From the NCBI GenBank assembly GCA_001632425.1, contig KV425622.1, positions 1-64,000 of the forward strand: 64,000 bases of DNA, in the 5' to 3' direction. The notes beneath the pieces were generated by a model. It searched no databases, was not told the DNA's origin, and saw nothing but the letters and a program-made list of their open reading frames with translations. Shown piece after piece: positions 34,877 to 46,232 of the stretch (position 1 is the stretch's first letter; each line of letters begins with the position of its first letter). Source of the DNA: Neolentinus lepideus HHB14362 ss-1 (taxonomy: Eukaryota > Basidiomycota > Agaricomycetes > Gloeophyllales > Gloeophyllaceae). The position numbers and the translations under genes were made by a program.

Positions 34877-35594
34877 AGGACCCCTGAAAATACAGATAAA
34901 TGTAGGTGCTAGTCCGGACAAAAAGGCGGCCCCGCGCAGCGGACGCCGGAGCCAATCCAGACAAAAATGTCGCTCGGAGTTGGTCATCCCGGTTCCATAC
35001 TCCGGACACAGGAGGCTCGCCGGTCGCCATGCCGGTTCTAGTCCGGACAAAAATGTTAGAGACTTGTGATCCCTCTGAGGACCGTCGCATGTTCCTTGAC
35101 TAGTACTTATAGTGGACCTATGGCTACCGAAAACTATATAGTTTCTGGTACACAACGGGCATCCAGACTCCAGAGGCATCTAGTGGCTGAATGCCTCGGA
35201 CTGCATTGACCGACACACGCTCTGTCCTAGGCTTCTCGGTGCTCTTCTTATCAAAAGTCGGCGAAAAGGCAAGGTGAGTGATACTCAGGCCCTAGAGTCT
35301 GATGAGGATTACTCTTGATCAGTCCGACGGTTTCAGTGGTGGATGTATATCGAGCTCTACTACAGACATATCTAGCACCCCGTAGATGATAATTAGCAGT
35401 AGGAGGAGCTTTTGGTAGGAAATTGTGATTTTTTCGCTTTTTTTTCGGAGGCCGGGGGCATAATCCGGACAAAAATCGCGCTCCAGCTGAGGCCAGATTT
35501 TTATCCGGACAAAAAGGCCAGCGGGCCCGCAAAATGTTCCGGACATGAAAATCTCAAGTTGGCACCGGCATCTATCGGTATTTTCAGGGGTCCT
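34877..35594. mobile_element. hAT-like MITE with 8-bp target duplication
   Basis: Perfect 17-bp terminal inverted repeats (AGGACCCCTGAAAATAC) bound a 718-bp element, and the 8-bp direct repeat GCGGTGGC lies immediately outside both ends (34869-34876 and 35595-35602). TCCGGACA words followed by A-runs cluster near the ends: 34913, 34956 (one base changed), 35001, 35042, 35464, 35504 and 35538. Repeated subterminal words and 8-bp duplications are typical of hAT elements, where subterminal motifs bind transposase. No transposase is encoded, so the element is non-autonomous. Confidence 0.88.
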
Positions 35595-35804
35595 GCGGTG
35601 GCCCCGTTCTCTTTTTATTTCTTTTTTTGTGTTTTTTCCACCCCGTTCCCCCGGCCTCTTGTCTTTACTATGACAATTGTGGCAGGTAGACTAGAACAAG
35701 TATATGAATTGTGTATGTCCAGAGAGTCTGTTGCATGAAAGACTAGAAAGTGAACTATGAATTTCATCGCAGATCTGTAGTACTAGTGGCACTGCAAATA
35801 GTAG

Positions 35805-35880
35805 ATGGCTTTTCTATTTTTCCGATTTTCTTTTTTCTTTATTTTTTTTCTTTCTAATCTTATGCAGATCCATCATTATC
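35805..35880 (+). promoter_or_regulatory. Pyrimidine tract upstream of PRPP synthetase
   Basis: A dense T/C tract lies about 240-310 bp before the PRPP synthetase ATG. CT-rich tracts are common in core promoters of highly expressed filamentous-fungal genes. Its role here is inferred. Confidence 0.35.
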
Positions 35881-36116
35881 GAGTCGTAAATTCGCTTGTC
35901 TAAAAAAAAAGAAACATATGTCCTGCTTTGGAGTTATTCCTTATTTGCGCAGAGCAAACAATGACGGGTAAATGTTTCTAAATCGGTTTTCGAGGGTTTC
36001 TTACAAGCCGCCATTGCCTTTGACTTGTGATACTCTAGATTTTTCTTCTTTCTCTGTACTATTAGTCTCCTCTCTCTTACATATCTATCCATCATCCCCT
36101 GCCACGACTCTCCAAG

Positions 36117-37434
36117 ATGATACCTGGCAACTCTGTTCGACTACTAGCGGGTTCGTGTGCTAAGTGCAGCATTGGTCGCAACGTCACTCATCGATTTGCA
36201 GGCAATAGTCACCCTGAGCTCGCCCAAGCAGTGGCCGAGCGGTGAGCTGCATCACCTTGCCGTGGATTACGAGCAGTCCACGGACAAGTAATTCACACAG
36301 TTACCCACTAGGCTCAATACGCCCCTTGTGCCCTGCACCGTCCGGAAATTCTCCAACGGCGAGATCGACGTCAAAATCTTCGAGTCTGTGCGAGATGAAG
36401 ACGTGTTCATCCTCCAGTCGGGCTGCAGCGACGTGAACGATAACTTAATGGAGCTCTTAATCCTCATATCTGCGTGCAAGACGGCGTCGGCGAGGAGGAT
36501 TACCGCGGTAATTCCGTGCTTCCCGTATGCGCGGAATGACAAGAAAGATAAATCGCGGGCACCGATTACAGCGAAGCTGGTAGCGAATATGTTGGTCGTT
36601 GCAGGCTGCGACCATGTCATCACTATGGATCTGCACGCGAGCCAAATTCAAGGTTTCTTCGACATCCCAGTGGATAATCTATATTCGGAACCCATGGTGA
36701 TCGGGTACATCAAGAGACATATTACCGGGTGGAAGGATGCTGTCATTGTTAGTCCAGATGCCGGAGGAGCAAAACGGTGCGCAACCTTCCTGCAGTGAAC
36801 GAGAAGACTTGACGAATGTATGTTCAGTGTCACGGCGATTGCAGACAAGCTGGGCGTTGAGTTCGCTCTCATCCACCGGCAACGAGATAGGCGGTCATCA
36901 GATGCGCCTGAGCGCATGGAGCTATTGGTTGGCGATGTCCGAGACAAAGTGAGTTATATCAGGTTTTTCATCGTGCATTCGACGTTCATCACGGTGTTTC
37001 AGGTTGTTATTCTCGTAGATGATATGATCGACACTGGTACCACGCTGACGCTGGCCGCACGTTCGCTGAAGGAGAATGGTGCCCAAAAAGTATACGCTCT
37101 TATCTCTCATGGTTCGTCGCAAGCGTGGTCTTCAGAGACAGCTCTAACGGGACGCTCATGCTAGGCTTGCTCTCGGAAGTCCAGATGAGCTTAATAGAGG
37201 AGTTACCTCTCGAACAACTGATCGTCAGCGCCCAGCCCCAATAACGCATTCCACATGCTTACCCTTGCACAGGTTACCAATACTGTTCCCCAAAATCAGC
37301 ACGCCGAACAGTGCAGCAAGCTCCTCGTCATGGACATTAGTTCGACGATCGCAGAGAGCATACGACGCACGCATAACGGCGAAAGCATCAGTCTCCTATT
37401 TGGCGAGTGGGCGGACGGGCTCGGCACGTATTGA
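36117..37434 (+). CDS. Ribose-phosphate pyrophosphokinase (PRPP synthetase)
   Basis: Makes PRPP from ribose 5-phosphate and ATP for purine, pyrimidine, histidine and tryptophan synthesis; cytosolic. After splicing, [20 protein letters not shown] opens the protein. Next are [40 protein letters not shown] (catalytic flexible-loop region), [20 protein letters not shown] (the PRPP-synthetase signature), [10 protein letters not shown], the PRPP-binding loop [14 protein letters not shown] and the C-terminal [16 protein letters not shown]. Seven exons are joined by normal GT-AG introns; the first intron (36152-36201) interrupts LLAG/NSH. About 325 residues, as expected for the eukaryotic enzyme. No insert between the ATP and PRPP motifs is seen. 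It appears intact. Confidence 0.94.
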
Positions 37435-37943
37435 ACAGTACACACAACATTAGTACCGACGAATTGCACTTTGTAATACCTGCAGTTCATTGGCGACGGA
37501 TGTGTCGTCGGACCGAAATGTGTAGCAAACCCTAGGAGCTTACTCGACGATCTGCTTTGTGGATGGTATTCCTCGCGATACTTTCCCATGACACTAAGGT
37601 AAAGGTTTGTTCTGTATCGCGTTGGATAGGAATGTCGCAGCAAAGACGAGCGTACACTAAGCCGGAGTAGGATTGGTTCGAGATCTGGCCGTCTCGCCAT
37701 TAATCGAATGGCTATCTCAAGTGGGGACTGCGTAATTGGAGGAATTCCCACCGGATTCCATCCAGCCTCGTCCGCGCCGGACGGGCGCGTAGTACCCGGA
37801 CAACGATATTCACACAGATGCCACATCCGCCATTTGAGGCTGTGCGAACGCTCGGAATATGATGGAATACGGTGCTCCTTCCTTCTCAGGGCTACGATCA
37901 TAAAACAGACCTGGTCTCACAGCTTCAACTGAGCACAATCACA
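37435..37943. other. Intergenic region between PRPP synthetase and the DUF6593-like gene
   Basis: No gene is recognised. The long minus frame covering 37296-37901 has no domain and overlaps the last PRPP synthetase exon. Confidence 0.45.
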
Positions 37944-38643
37944 ATGACAGAGAAACTTAGCTTCACAGCCACCAGTCTTCAGAACGTTATCATCTCCAAC
38001 GAGTCGGACTCTATATATTATGAGGTCAAGACTTGGGAGAGCGACGCTGGTTTGACGAAGGTCCAGAGGCTGAACCCCAAGACACAGCTCTATGACCTCG
38101 TAGCCGAGTTCGAGAATACGAACGGAAGACCAGTGGCGGTACGGATCCATGGTCAGGATACCGTTCGAGTTGAGGAGTTCTTGAAGATGGAGAACGTCGA
38201 ACGTAGTCGGTAAGTAGTCAACTTAAGCGGACGCTGGTAAACCCGCTGAGCTGGTTAAAAGATGGGGCACATGGGACGGAAAAGTGAGCTTCGTTGGAAT
38301 GGACGAGAAAGAATACACATGGTCCAACAAGGACGGAGTCCTCCAGGTGCGCAGTTTGACACTTGGATATAATTCAATCTTGTAGATCTTCCGCGTCCAG
38401 CTCACGAAGGAGGGTTCGGAGAAGCCCGTGGCTATATTCCGAACCTACCAGAGATGGATGTATCTTTTGACCGTCTCTGAACTTCCCTCGATGGACGTAG
38501 AACAAGAGGCGTTGGATACATTGGACACGTTAATTGGCAAGTACAGCGACGCCGCTTTTATGTATCTTGCTGATAGTTCGGACAGTGTCATTCATCGTCA
38601 CAGAAGGAACTCGAAGAGGTTCTTTCTTCTGATTGCGTACTAG
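37944..38643 (+). CDS. DUF6593-like small protein
   Basis: Three exons. MTEKLSFTATSLQNVIISNE begins a beta-rich protein; exon 1 ends VERSR at a GTAAGT donor, exon 2 contributes WGTWDGKVSFVGMDEKEYTW, and exon 3 IFRVQLTKEGSEKPVAIFRT through a C-terminal helix-like region. The pattern (two beta-rich halves, a central YTW motif, then a variable acidic segment) resembles the DUF6593 family, which is expanded in Agaricomycetes and has no known function. In the last frame as written, DTLIGKYS is followed by sequence that might instead be an intron (GTAAGT...), with a hydrophobic C-terminal end; the true stop could differ slightly. Confidence 0.7.
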
Positions 38644-38783
38644 CCCTGACACTGCGGAATAGAGCTATTCCACCCATGATATATTCATTCTGTTGGATAT
38701 GATGGCAATGCGCACTACGAAAAATAGTTGGTTGAGACGCAGACCAGGCTTTGAAGGAGAATGCACGTACAAACACTTTTGTT

Positions 38784-39859
38784 TCATGCCTTCATGCCTC
38801 TCCACCCATCGTCGAGCGCATCCTTGATCAAGAAGTCATACCAAAACGTGGTGATGGGAATAGTGGAGAGATGCCACAAAGAATGTGCATCTATAACCCT
38901 CCACCACGGGAAGAAATCGAACAGTTCCAGCGCAGTGGCAAGAGTGGTCAATGCAACAAAGATGGCAGCTTTGCCAGCATATGAGGGCCGATACGATCTT
39001 GGGCGCGAAGGGAATCTCTTGAGAACAGGGATCCACGATGGCAGGGAATACAGCAACCATAGTATGTTGTGAAAGATGCCGACAGTTAGATTGAATATCA
39101 TGTTATAGGTATAATCAAAGCGAGGGAGCGACAGCAGGTAGCCCACGTGGGAGACGTACACCACGACACACAGTACTGACCACAAATTGTAGGCAGTAGA
39201 ATGGTTTGCGCATGGTGCAGTGGTCAGGACTAGGCGGTTCGCACGGCCCACAGGATAGATGTGGAAAAACCGGACCACTGTGTAGTAGACTGCATATAGG
39301 ATCGCGAGAGCAGCAGAGAAGTAGTCTAATTTCTCGGTTGTCGATAAATCTGAGAGTGTATCAGACTAGAGCAACGTTGTCCAGACCTGTCCAAAGGCTG
39401 ACCTCGGGTGTGAAACACAGACGACCAGATCCATGCGTTCACGCCTACGGCAGCCCATATTAAGTAGAATCGCTTCATAGGGTGGTCATCTGGAACCTTC
39501 CTACGGACGCGACTCGCGCCACGCGCATGAGACCACAGGTTCAACAGGGAAAATAGCACGGATGCCGGTTCCTGCATGCCAGCAAAGCGCCAGAACGGCC
39601 ATTTCCCATAGTATTGGTGCAGCCTGACTTTAGAATTGATATCACGGCTGGTGATTTGGTGCATACACGCGTATTTGCACTCGTCGATGCATGACCATCG
39701 TGTAATGCGGGAAATTAAAGACACTTGATGAGATGCACAAAGACCAGATGTGCACAGCGAAACACAAGCCTGAAACTCTTGCGAGCGGTCCCCAGAGGAG
39801 GCCCAACCTTGTAAAGCACCCAGAATGCCGGCCACGGCGAGAAAATGTATAGGTCTCAT
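38784..39859 (-). CDS. PER1: Per1-like GPI-anchor lipid-remodelling protein
   Basis: Per1/PGAP3 proteins are ER/Golgi multi-pass membrane proteins needed to remove the sn-2 fatty acid of GPI anchors. MRPIHFLAVAGILGALQGWA is a signal peptide, followed by a Cys-rich luminal region (CVSLCTSGLCAS ... CIDECKYACMHQIT), RLHQYYGKWPFWRFAGMQEPASVLFSLLN (a strong family signature), then about six membrane segments including HNILWLLYSLP, with H, W and D residues near FFPWWRVIDAHSLWHLSTIP. One intron is removed at FHTR/DLSTTEK. Ends GWRGMKA. Complete by inspection. Head-to-head with the deacetylase gene, 331 bp apart. Confidence 0.92.
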
Positions 39860-40190
39860 CTTCGCTACCTACGGCGTTGCTGCTGTCGTCGTCGTCGCTG
39901 GATGTCGCGACTCGCGGCGGTCGTTTACTGGTAGCAAAATCGATTTTAATATCTAGATCTAATGATATTTTTGTTATCGTGGGAATTCCAACGCCCAACA
40001 TGGCTGCCAAAGGGAGGAGTGGCGTCAAGGTCGTAACAACTTCATCAGCTTTTCTCATTTCCTGAGCTCTGAGCGTCGAAGAGCGCCTACGTTTGAATCA
40101 GGACGTTCAGGAATTTTACTCTGAAGAAATTGCTGATTGCCTTTCTAGTGTGGAATTGCTATATCTTAATCTAACAGTCAGCTTTCGAGT

Positions 40191-42133
40191 ATGCTTCGGA
40201 CCAGCCAATCTTTCACATTCTCTCAATCGCCGTATTTCGATGACCGAGGTCCTCACGGTTACGCCCAACCATTGACAGAACATGTAAATGTAGGTACCTC
40301 AGCCGAATACAGGACAACACAATGCTTACTCTGTAAAGCCACATTCGCGTCCCGTGGTGTCCTATTACTTTCCTAAAGGCGTTGGGGAACATCATTATGG
40401 AGTAAGTGAAGAGATCCACTTCATATTAAGTTATCTAACACATCATTAACCAGCAATTGCATCCCATGAAGCCACATAGGCTTACGCTAACAAATGCGTT
40501 AGTGTTAGGATACGGTCTAGATAAGCAAATCCACAATATTTATAACCCTCCCCCAGCCACAAGAGCCGAGCTATTAGCCTACCACGATGAAGACTACATA
40601 GACTTTCTGTCAAAGTAAGTATACGACAAGCGTTCTAGGCAGCTGACATCAACCCGATTGGCATAGAGTGACCCCACAAAATCAAGCAGAGATGAAACAT
40701 CTCATCGACAGCTTCAACTGCACGGAAGATTGTCCTATATGGGCGGATATGTTCACATTTTGCCGCATGTCTGCCGGTGGTTCGCTAGCCGCGGCTCGCA
40801 AACTCTGCGCAAAAACTACTGACATCGCCATCAATTGGTCCGGTGGCTTGCACCATGCTAAACGAGGTGAAGCCAGTGGCTTTTGCTATGTCAATGACAT
40901 AGTTCTCGGTATATTAGAATTACTCAAGTAAGTCAACTTACTACCCATATTCAATTCGTGACTTATCATCACAGGTATTACCCGCGGGTGCTCTACATTG
41001 ACATTGACATTCACCACGGTGACGGTGTTGAACATGCGTTCTATCACTCTAACCGAGTCATGACAGTCTCATTTCATAAATATAACGGCGAATTCTTCCC
41101 TGGAACTGGCAAACTGGACGACAACGGTACTGGACTTGGCAAACACTTCTGTCTCAACGTGCCGTTGCAGGACGGTATCAACGATGATATGTACCTGACC
41201 CTTTTCAAGGGCGTCATTGGGGGTGTCGTTAGTCACTTCGATCCCTCAGCTATCGTATTACAGTGTGGGGCCGATTCATTAGGCTGCGACCGATTAGGCG
41301 CGTTCAATCTATCAATCGCTGCACACGGAGAATGCGTCAATTATGTGCGCTTACAAAACCGCCCTCTCCTCATCGTTGGTGGCGGTGGTTACACAGTGAA
41401 GAATGTCAGCCGATGCTGGACATACGAGACGGCCGTGCTTGTTGGAGCAAGCCTGCCAGACGAGCTACCTGCGACGGTATACGATTCGTTCTTCCGTGAC
41501 TCACAATGGAAGCTTCACCCTCCCCTCACCGGTCGTGTGCAGAACCAGAACACTGTTGCATCACTGCAACGGATTCAACGCGCAATTGATCAGAAGCTGC
41601 GATACTTGGAACATGCCCCGAGTGTTCAGATGGCGGAACTCCCGCCGGATCTTGAGCGCTGGCTGGCGGAGGAGCTCAAGGACGAAGCAATGATCGACGC
41701 CCGCGAAGATAGGTCGATCGCAAGAAACGAGTTCTTCGACGGGGATGGCGACAATGATGCTGGCGACAGGATTCCTCAGGCATCCTCATCGAGGGGTGCC
41801 ACCAGCGGGCGACGTGCTAGAGGAGGCAGGCGTGGACGAGGCAGAGGTAGAGGTAGAGGAGCGCAGGCAGTCACAGTGTCTCGAGAAGCCGGCGATGAAG
41901 ATGTTGATGCAGTTCCGCCGCCGAAGACGAGAGGACGAGGACGAGGAAGAGGTAGGGGAAGAGGAAGTGCGCGAAAGCAAGTACCGGAGGAGACCGCTCC
42001 GCAGGGATCAGCCGAAGATAAGACTGAAGAAGAGCGAAAGTCCGCTGAAGTGGAACAGTTAGGTCGCGAAGACGACTCAGTGGTCCCCACCGGGACATCG
42101 AGCACACCAATGGATCTTGACGTCGACGTATGA
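40191..42133 (+). CDS. Class I histone deacetylase, Hos2-like
   Basis: A zinc-dependent lysine deacetylase, nuclear, normally part of a Set3/HDAC3-type complex. Exons join to [61 protein letters not shown], then the catalytic motifs [53 protein letters not shown] and [18 protein letters not shown]. The tandem HH, the DxDxHHGDG and the active-site Tyr region are intact. The N-terminal SYYFPKGVG favours Hos2 over Rpd3. The C-terminal 140 or so residues are acidic and carry two RG-repeat blocks ([12 protein letters not shown] and [10 protein letters not shown]). The start ATG at 40191 is the first in frame with the conserved exon 2. Confidence 0.93.
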
Positions 42134-42219
42134 AACCATCGTGCCTCTTATATATGATACAGGTCGACACCCTATGCGTGGTACCAACATTGTAATTTCT
42201 ATTATCGAACCCTTGAAAC

Positions 42220-45200
42220 TTACCGGTCAGCAAGCGATAGTTGAGTGGCCAACTTTAGGTCCCTCTCGAATTGTTCATCAACATCATTTCGCCCCGATGG
42301 ACCGGGCTCATCGTCCCGCAACGTGTGACCACTCGAATCACTAGCTGTGTCAGGTTCTGAAAGGGTTTCTTCAGATAAGACATCCTTTGCAATAGCTTCA
42401 TACTTCCGTCGACGATCATCCGTTGTGCTACAGGCGTCTTTGAATCTATCGATGATTTGCTGACGTTCGTGCTGCGTGCTTGCCTGTACCGCATGCATGC
42501 CCTCAGATACGCGAGTGCTTCGTTGCTGATGCTCTTGCTTGCGAGCCCATGTCTTCTGTAAACTCTTCCATGCACCATTCAGCGGATGCGCGATCAGCCC
42601 GACTGCTCCAGCGGCAGGTCGCATATTGACGTTGACGACTGTAAACAGTCTGTGTAGCTCGGAGGACTAAGTAAGGATAAGTACGTACAGCTTCTGGCCG
42701 AGCCCTTAATGGCACCAATCAGTCCCTACATACAGTATGAGAAGAGTGGGATATAACCATATAAAATCGGCTGACTCACCTCCTTCTTCGCTCCTGCCAC
42801 AGGCTCTCGAACTAACCCTGTTATTCCGTCATAATAACCATAGAAAAAGCCCTGAAATGCAAAATTCAGTACTCAAATGCAAAATACTAGCTGTGCGCTA
42901 ACCTTGCCTGCCTCCTTGACACCGGTTTTGAACCCGGTGATTTTGTCTTGATTTCTTACCTCAGAACCATACAACTTGGGTACATTGCTAAACCCTTCGT
43001 GCACAGATGCGATGATATCCACAATGCCTGGAAAACTCCACTTAGTCCAAGAGAGACAATGCGGACACGTCCAGTTAAATACCTCTCGGTATTGCAGTAG
43101 CAGTCTTGACAATACCCTTGGCAGGAGAGCTGAAGACACGTCAGGATCGCCGATTATTGAGGGTCATACTCCTTACTAGAATATCTGAGCTATTCCGGCG
43201 TAGTAGTTAGTCACTGTCCAGAAGACAGCACTAGCGCCTCCTGTGATAGGATCTGATATTCCGCGACGGCTAGGATACTCCTTTGCTCCTGAGAAGGAAT
43301 TCACATAGTGATCACAATCCATCATAATATACGAACTTACGATGTCCTTCCAGATCATCGTAGCTTAGCAGCTTCGCATCGACTAGGACTTGGACCGTGA
43401 AGGCACTCAATCTCAGACACTACGCAGTACAAAGCCTTAGCTGATCCTCATCGTGACTAGGCTTTTGAACTCACATATCTGGTAGACCACCATACTGCCA
43501 CTTTGGTTGGGTCCAGATCGCACCTGGTTATACATGGACGTCAGTCCCTTCCAGACAGCGAATCACCGAATAGCAAGCTTCCTCATTCCTCCAAAAAAAA
43601 AAGAATAGCAAGCTTCCTTACCGCATATTGAGCAATGGCAGATGCCGATAGAAAGACTCCACGCCCCCTTCTACGCCGTCCTCTCTGCGTATTTGCTCTC
43701 CCAGTCGTTTAGCGGCTCGACTGGCGGTAGGCATCATGGCGTATTGGACGGCACGAGTTAGATTCTCCACAGATAGCTCCTTCTGTGGTATAGGTGCCGG
43801 CCCGGCGCCGGCACGGTTCACCATCATTCCTTGACAATCGGCGCACATGAGCGTTCATAACAACAAAGCGCGTGCTTGCTCACCCCAGAATAGTTGGTCG
43901 CCAAAGAAGGGGATAACAATCGTCGGACAACCGCATGATAAACCTGCAGCTGTGGTCCCCGCTCCTCCATGATGCACGACTGCTGCTACTCGGGTGAATA
44001 ACCAGTCATGGGGTACATTACTGTCCTTTCCCAACATAAATATGTTGGGAGAGCTTGAGATGGGCCCAAGACCACCCCATCCAGCAAATGTGATTGCTCG
44101 TATCCCAGTGTTGCGAATAACTTGGACTATGATGTCTACGTCAACCGGCATGAGTCTCTCCGCGTGCAAATGCACTCCGTAATGTCAGTCAACTCACTGG
44201 TCATTCCTTCGGGATCATCCACAACGACAGAGCCAAATCTGCAATGATTGTCAGAACGAGAGACAGCTGATATGTAAGGAACACCGCCACTAACCCTATG
44301 TACACCGGTGCTGGTCCAGCGTCCAAAAAGTGCAATAGATCCGAAGGAGGCTGGTACTGTGCATTAGAGGCCATGAAATAGAATCCGACGATATCTGTAT
44401 TATTTCAAGCTTAGTCCCAATTATATTGTACCTTCACAGGAGGACGGACCAATGTGGCTTTTCCAGTCCTTGGGCTTTGGAACCAGAGATGGACTAAAGC
44501 AATAAGTATAGGGAATTTTCAGTCTATCCGTGAGACCTGGACCCGATCGTAAAGATAAGGGTGTGATGCCCAAGGTCTTGGAGCGGAATTCGTTGACTAA
44601 ATCTCCGATGCTTGCAATGAGAAATATTAGGACGCGAAAATTTCTAACGGGGGCATTTGTAGGAATACATTCAACTTACCCTTGCCATGTCAGCAATTCT
44701 GCTAAAGCGTACGTCAGGTAATTTGTCAGCCCTCGTTCGGCATTGGACGAGTTAATGTTGACGAGAGGATGTGGGAAAGACTTCGTCGGACTCCTAGATG
44801 AAACAGAGGCAGTGAGCATCGAGAGCAGACTGAATGTAACTTAAGGAGAAGGTGTACCAGGGCATCGCTGTGATAGCCTCAGATTAACTGGCAGAATAAA
44901 AGGAATGAACGCACTAAAAGAGAGCTGCAACGGAATTCCTAAAGCCTCAGCGCAATGTACGTGTCCAAAAGCAGGAGGATTTGAGATGATGACATCGGCC
45001 GCGAAGGTCTGCCCAGTATCCTCGTCTGGTTGGAAGCAGGCACCCCAGCATCCATTCATCATCTGACCAAATGTAAGTCTCGACTTGTGATTGACATACC
45101 GAACCCTCACTTCGCTCAGCATCTTCCTCTTCTGGCTGATGTCGCCATTAGTGAGAGATTCGACGCCCGGAACAAGGCCAGGATCTGTGCAGGTAAATGA

Positions 45201-45858
45201 ATCTTGAGCTAGTTCCAGCGTCGTCGGGTAAGTGGTAGTTACTCTTTACCATATAGCTCATCAATTGCTGAGGATCGCCTCCGATATTATAGAATTCTAA
45301 TCCAGCGGATCGAACAAATTGGCGAAATGTGCTGTGGGTTGCTATCCTGACGCGGTGGCCATCTTCGACGAGCCGTATTCCAAGAGCCATGTATGGCTGA
45401 ACATCGCCTGCTGGAACGTTCGCATATAGCGCAAGCGAGAGCCAAGCGACGTAGCTCACCACGACTGCCCACAATCATAACGACTATACTGAGCTGGGGG
45501 ACATTTCGGGTCCGCCCAACGTCTAAATCCACAGCGAACTCTCCGACTTCAGGAGCATAATCGTCAGGTAGATCCGGGAGTGGCTTCTTTAAGTCCAACG
45601 ACACGGTTATCCTGCCGTCTCCAGCAATGCTGGCTCGAGTCGAAAGTCCCTGTCCTACAGATTGATACGCAGCATAATCTTTGAAATTTAAACATAAGCC
45701 ATTGATTCATCATGCTCGCAACGTGACGACCTACCCGTATTGCGCGGGTCCATGACAAAGTGCGGCCCGGGGTCATCAGAACCATGATCGGCAAGATCTT
45801 GCGGTGAAACAAGCCTGTCAGCCGCAGCATCTTCCCGCATATGAAAAGGATTTGCCAT
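42220..45858 (-). CDS. Sterol 3-beta-glucosyltransferase (UGT/GT1 family)
   Basis: Transfers glucose from UDP-glucose to ergosterol-type sterols. About a dozen or more exons give [99 protein letters not shown], and the UDP-sugar-binding signature [19 protein letters not shown] with [16 protein letters not shown]-terminal extension follows (GFFYGYYDG..., [20 protein letters not shown]) typical of fungal members. The start is taken as [10 protein letters not shown]; an acceptor-like TTTTAG at about 45967 suggests an upstream exon may exist. No PH/GRAM region as in Atg26 is seen, so this is the short catalytic type. Convergent with the deacetylase, 86 bp apart. Confidence 0.88.
43568..43618. mobile_element. 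Tiny retroposed insertion signature in an intron
   Basis: A 16-bp exact direct repeat (GAATAGCAAGCTTCCT at 43568-43583 and 43603-43618) flanks 19 bases ending in ten A residues. This is the shape left by a very short target-primed reverse-transcription event. It sits at the 5' edge of a sterol glucosyltransferase intron; the retained repeat preserves the GTAAGG donor. A slippage duplication is the alternative. Confidence 0.5.
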
Positions 45859-46232
45859 ATTCGAAAGCCGCAGTCGAAGAGGATCCAGGAAGCTAGTAGG
45901 CCGCCGCGGAGCGCTGAACGTTGAACAGTTGCTCGCCTGCTCAGTCTTTCGCAGGAGACGCGATTCTAAAACATGGGACAATAATATATAGGTATACTGC
46001 TGGTGTGCCCTGAGCCCTCCGACGGAAAGCGCGACGTTGTTTGGTATTGTGCGCCTTATTTGTGGCGGTGAGAGATGTGGGGCCAGCCTGAGGTATACAT
46101 GATCGAAGGATGATTGTACCAGTACAAAACATATAAATAAGGAGTACAGAACTTTCAGGCTTGGTGAAGAAAGCAGAGTGGATCAAGGATAATAATAATA
46201 AGTTACAATGAGAGTGCCCATAAACATGCCCG

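Noticed and set aside
34718..35532. Minus frames with repeated FLSGL-type peptides
   Set aside because: The peptide repetition is the reverse-strand reading of the TCCGGACAAAAA subterminal motif in the MITE, not a protein repeat.
37296..37901. 201-codon minus-strand frame
   Set aside because: It overlaps the last PRPP synthetase exon and has no domain; composition-driven openness is more likely.
41745..42233. Frames overlapping the end of the deacetylase in other frames and on the minus strand
   Set aside because: They are shadows of the RG- and acidic-rich coding sequence.
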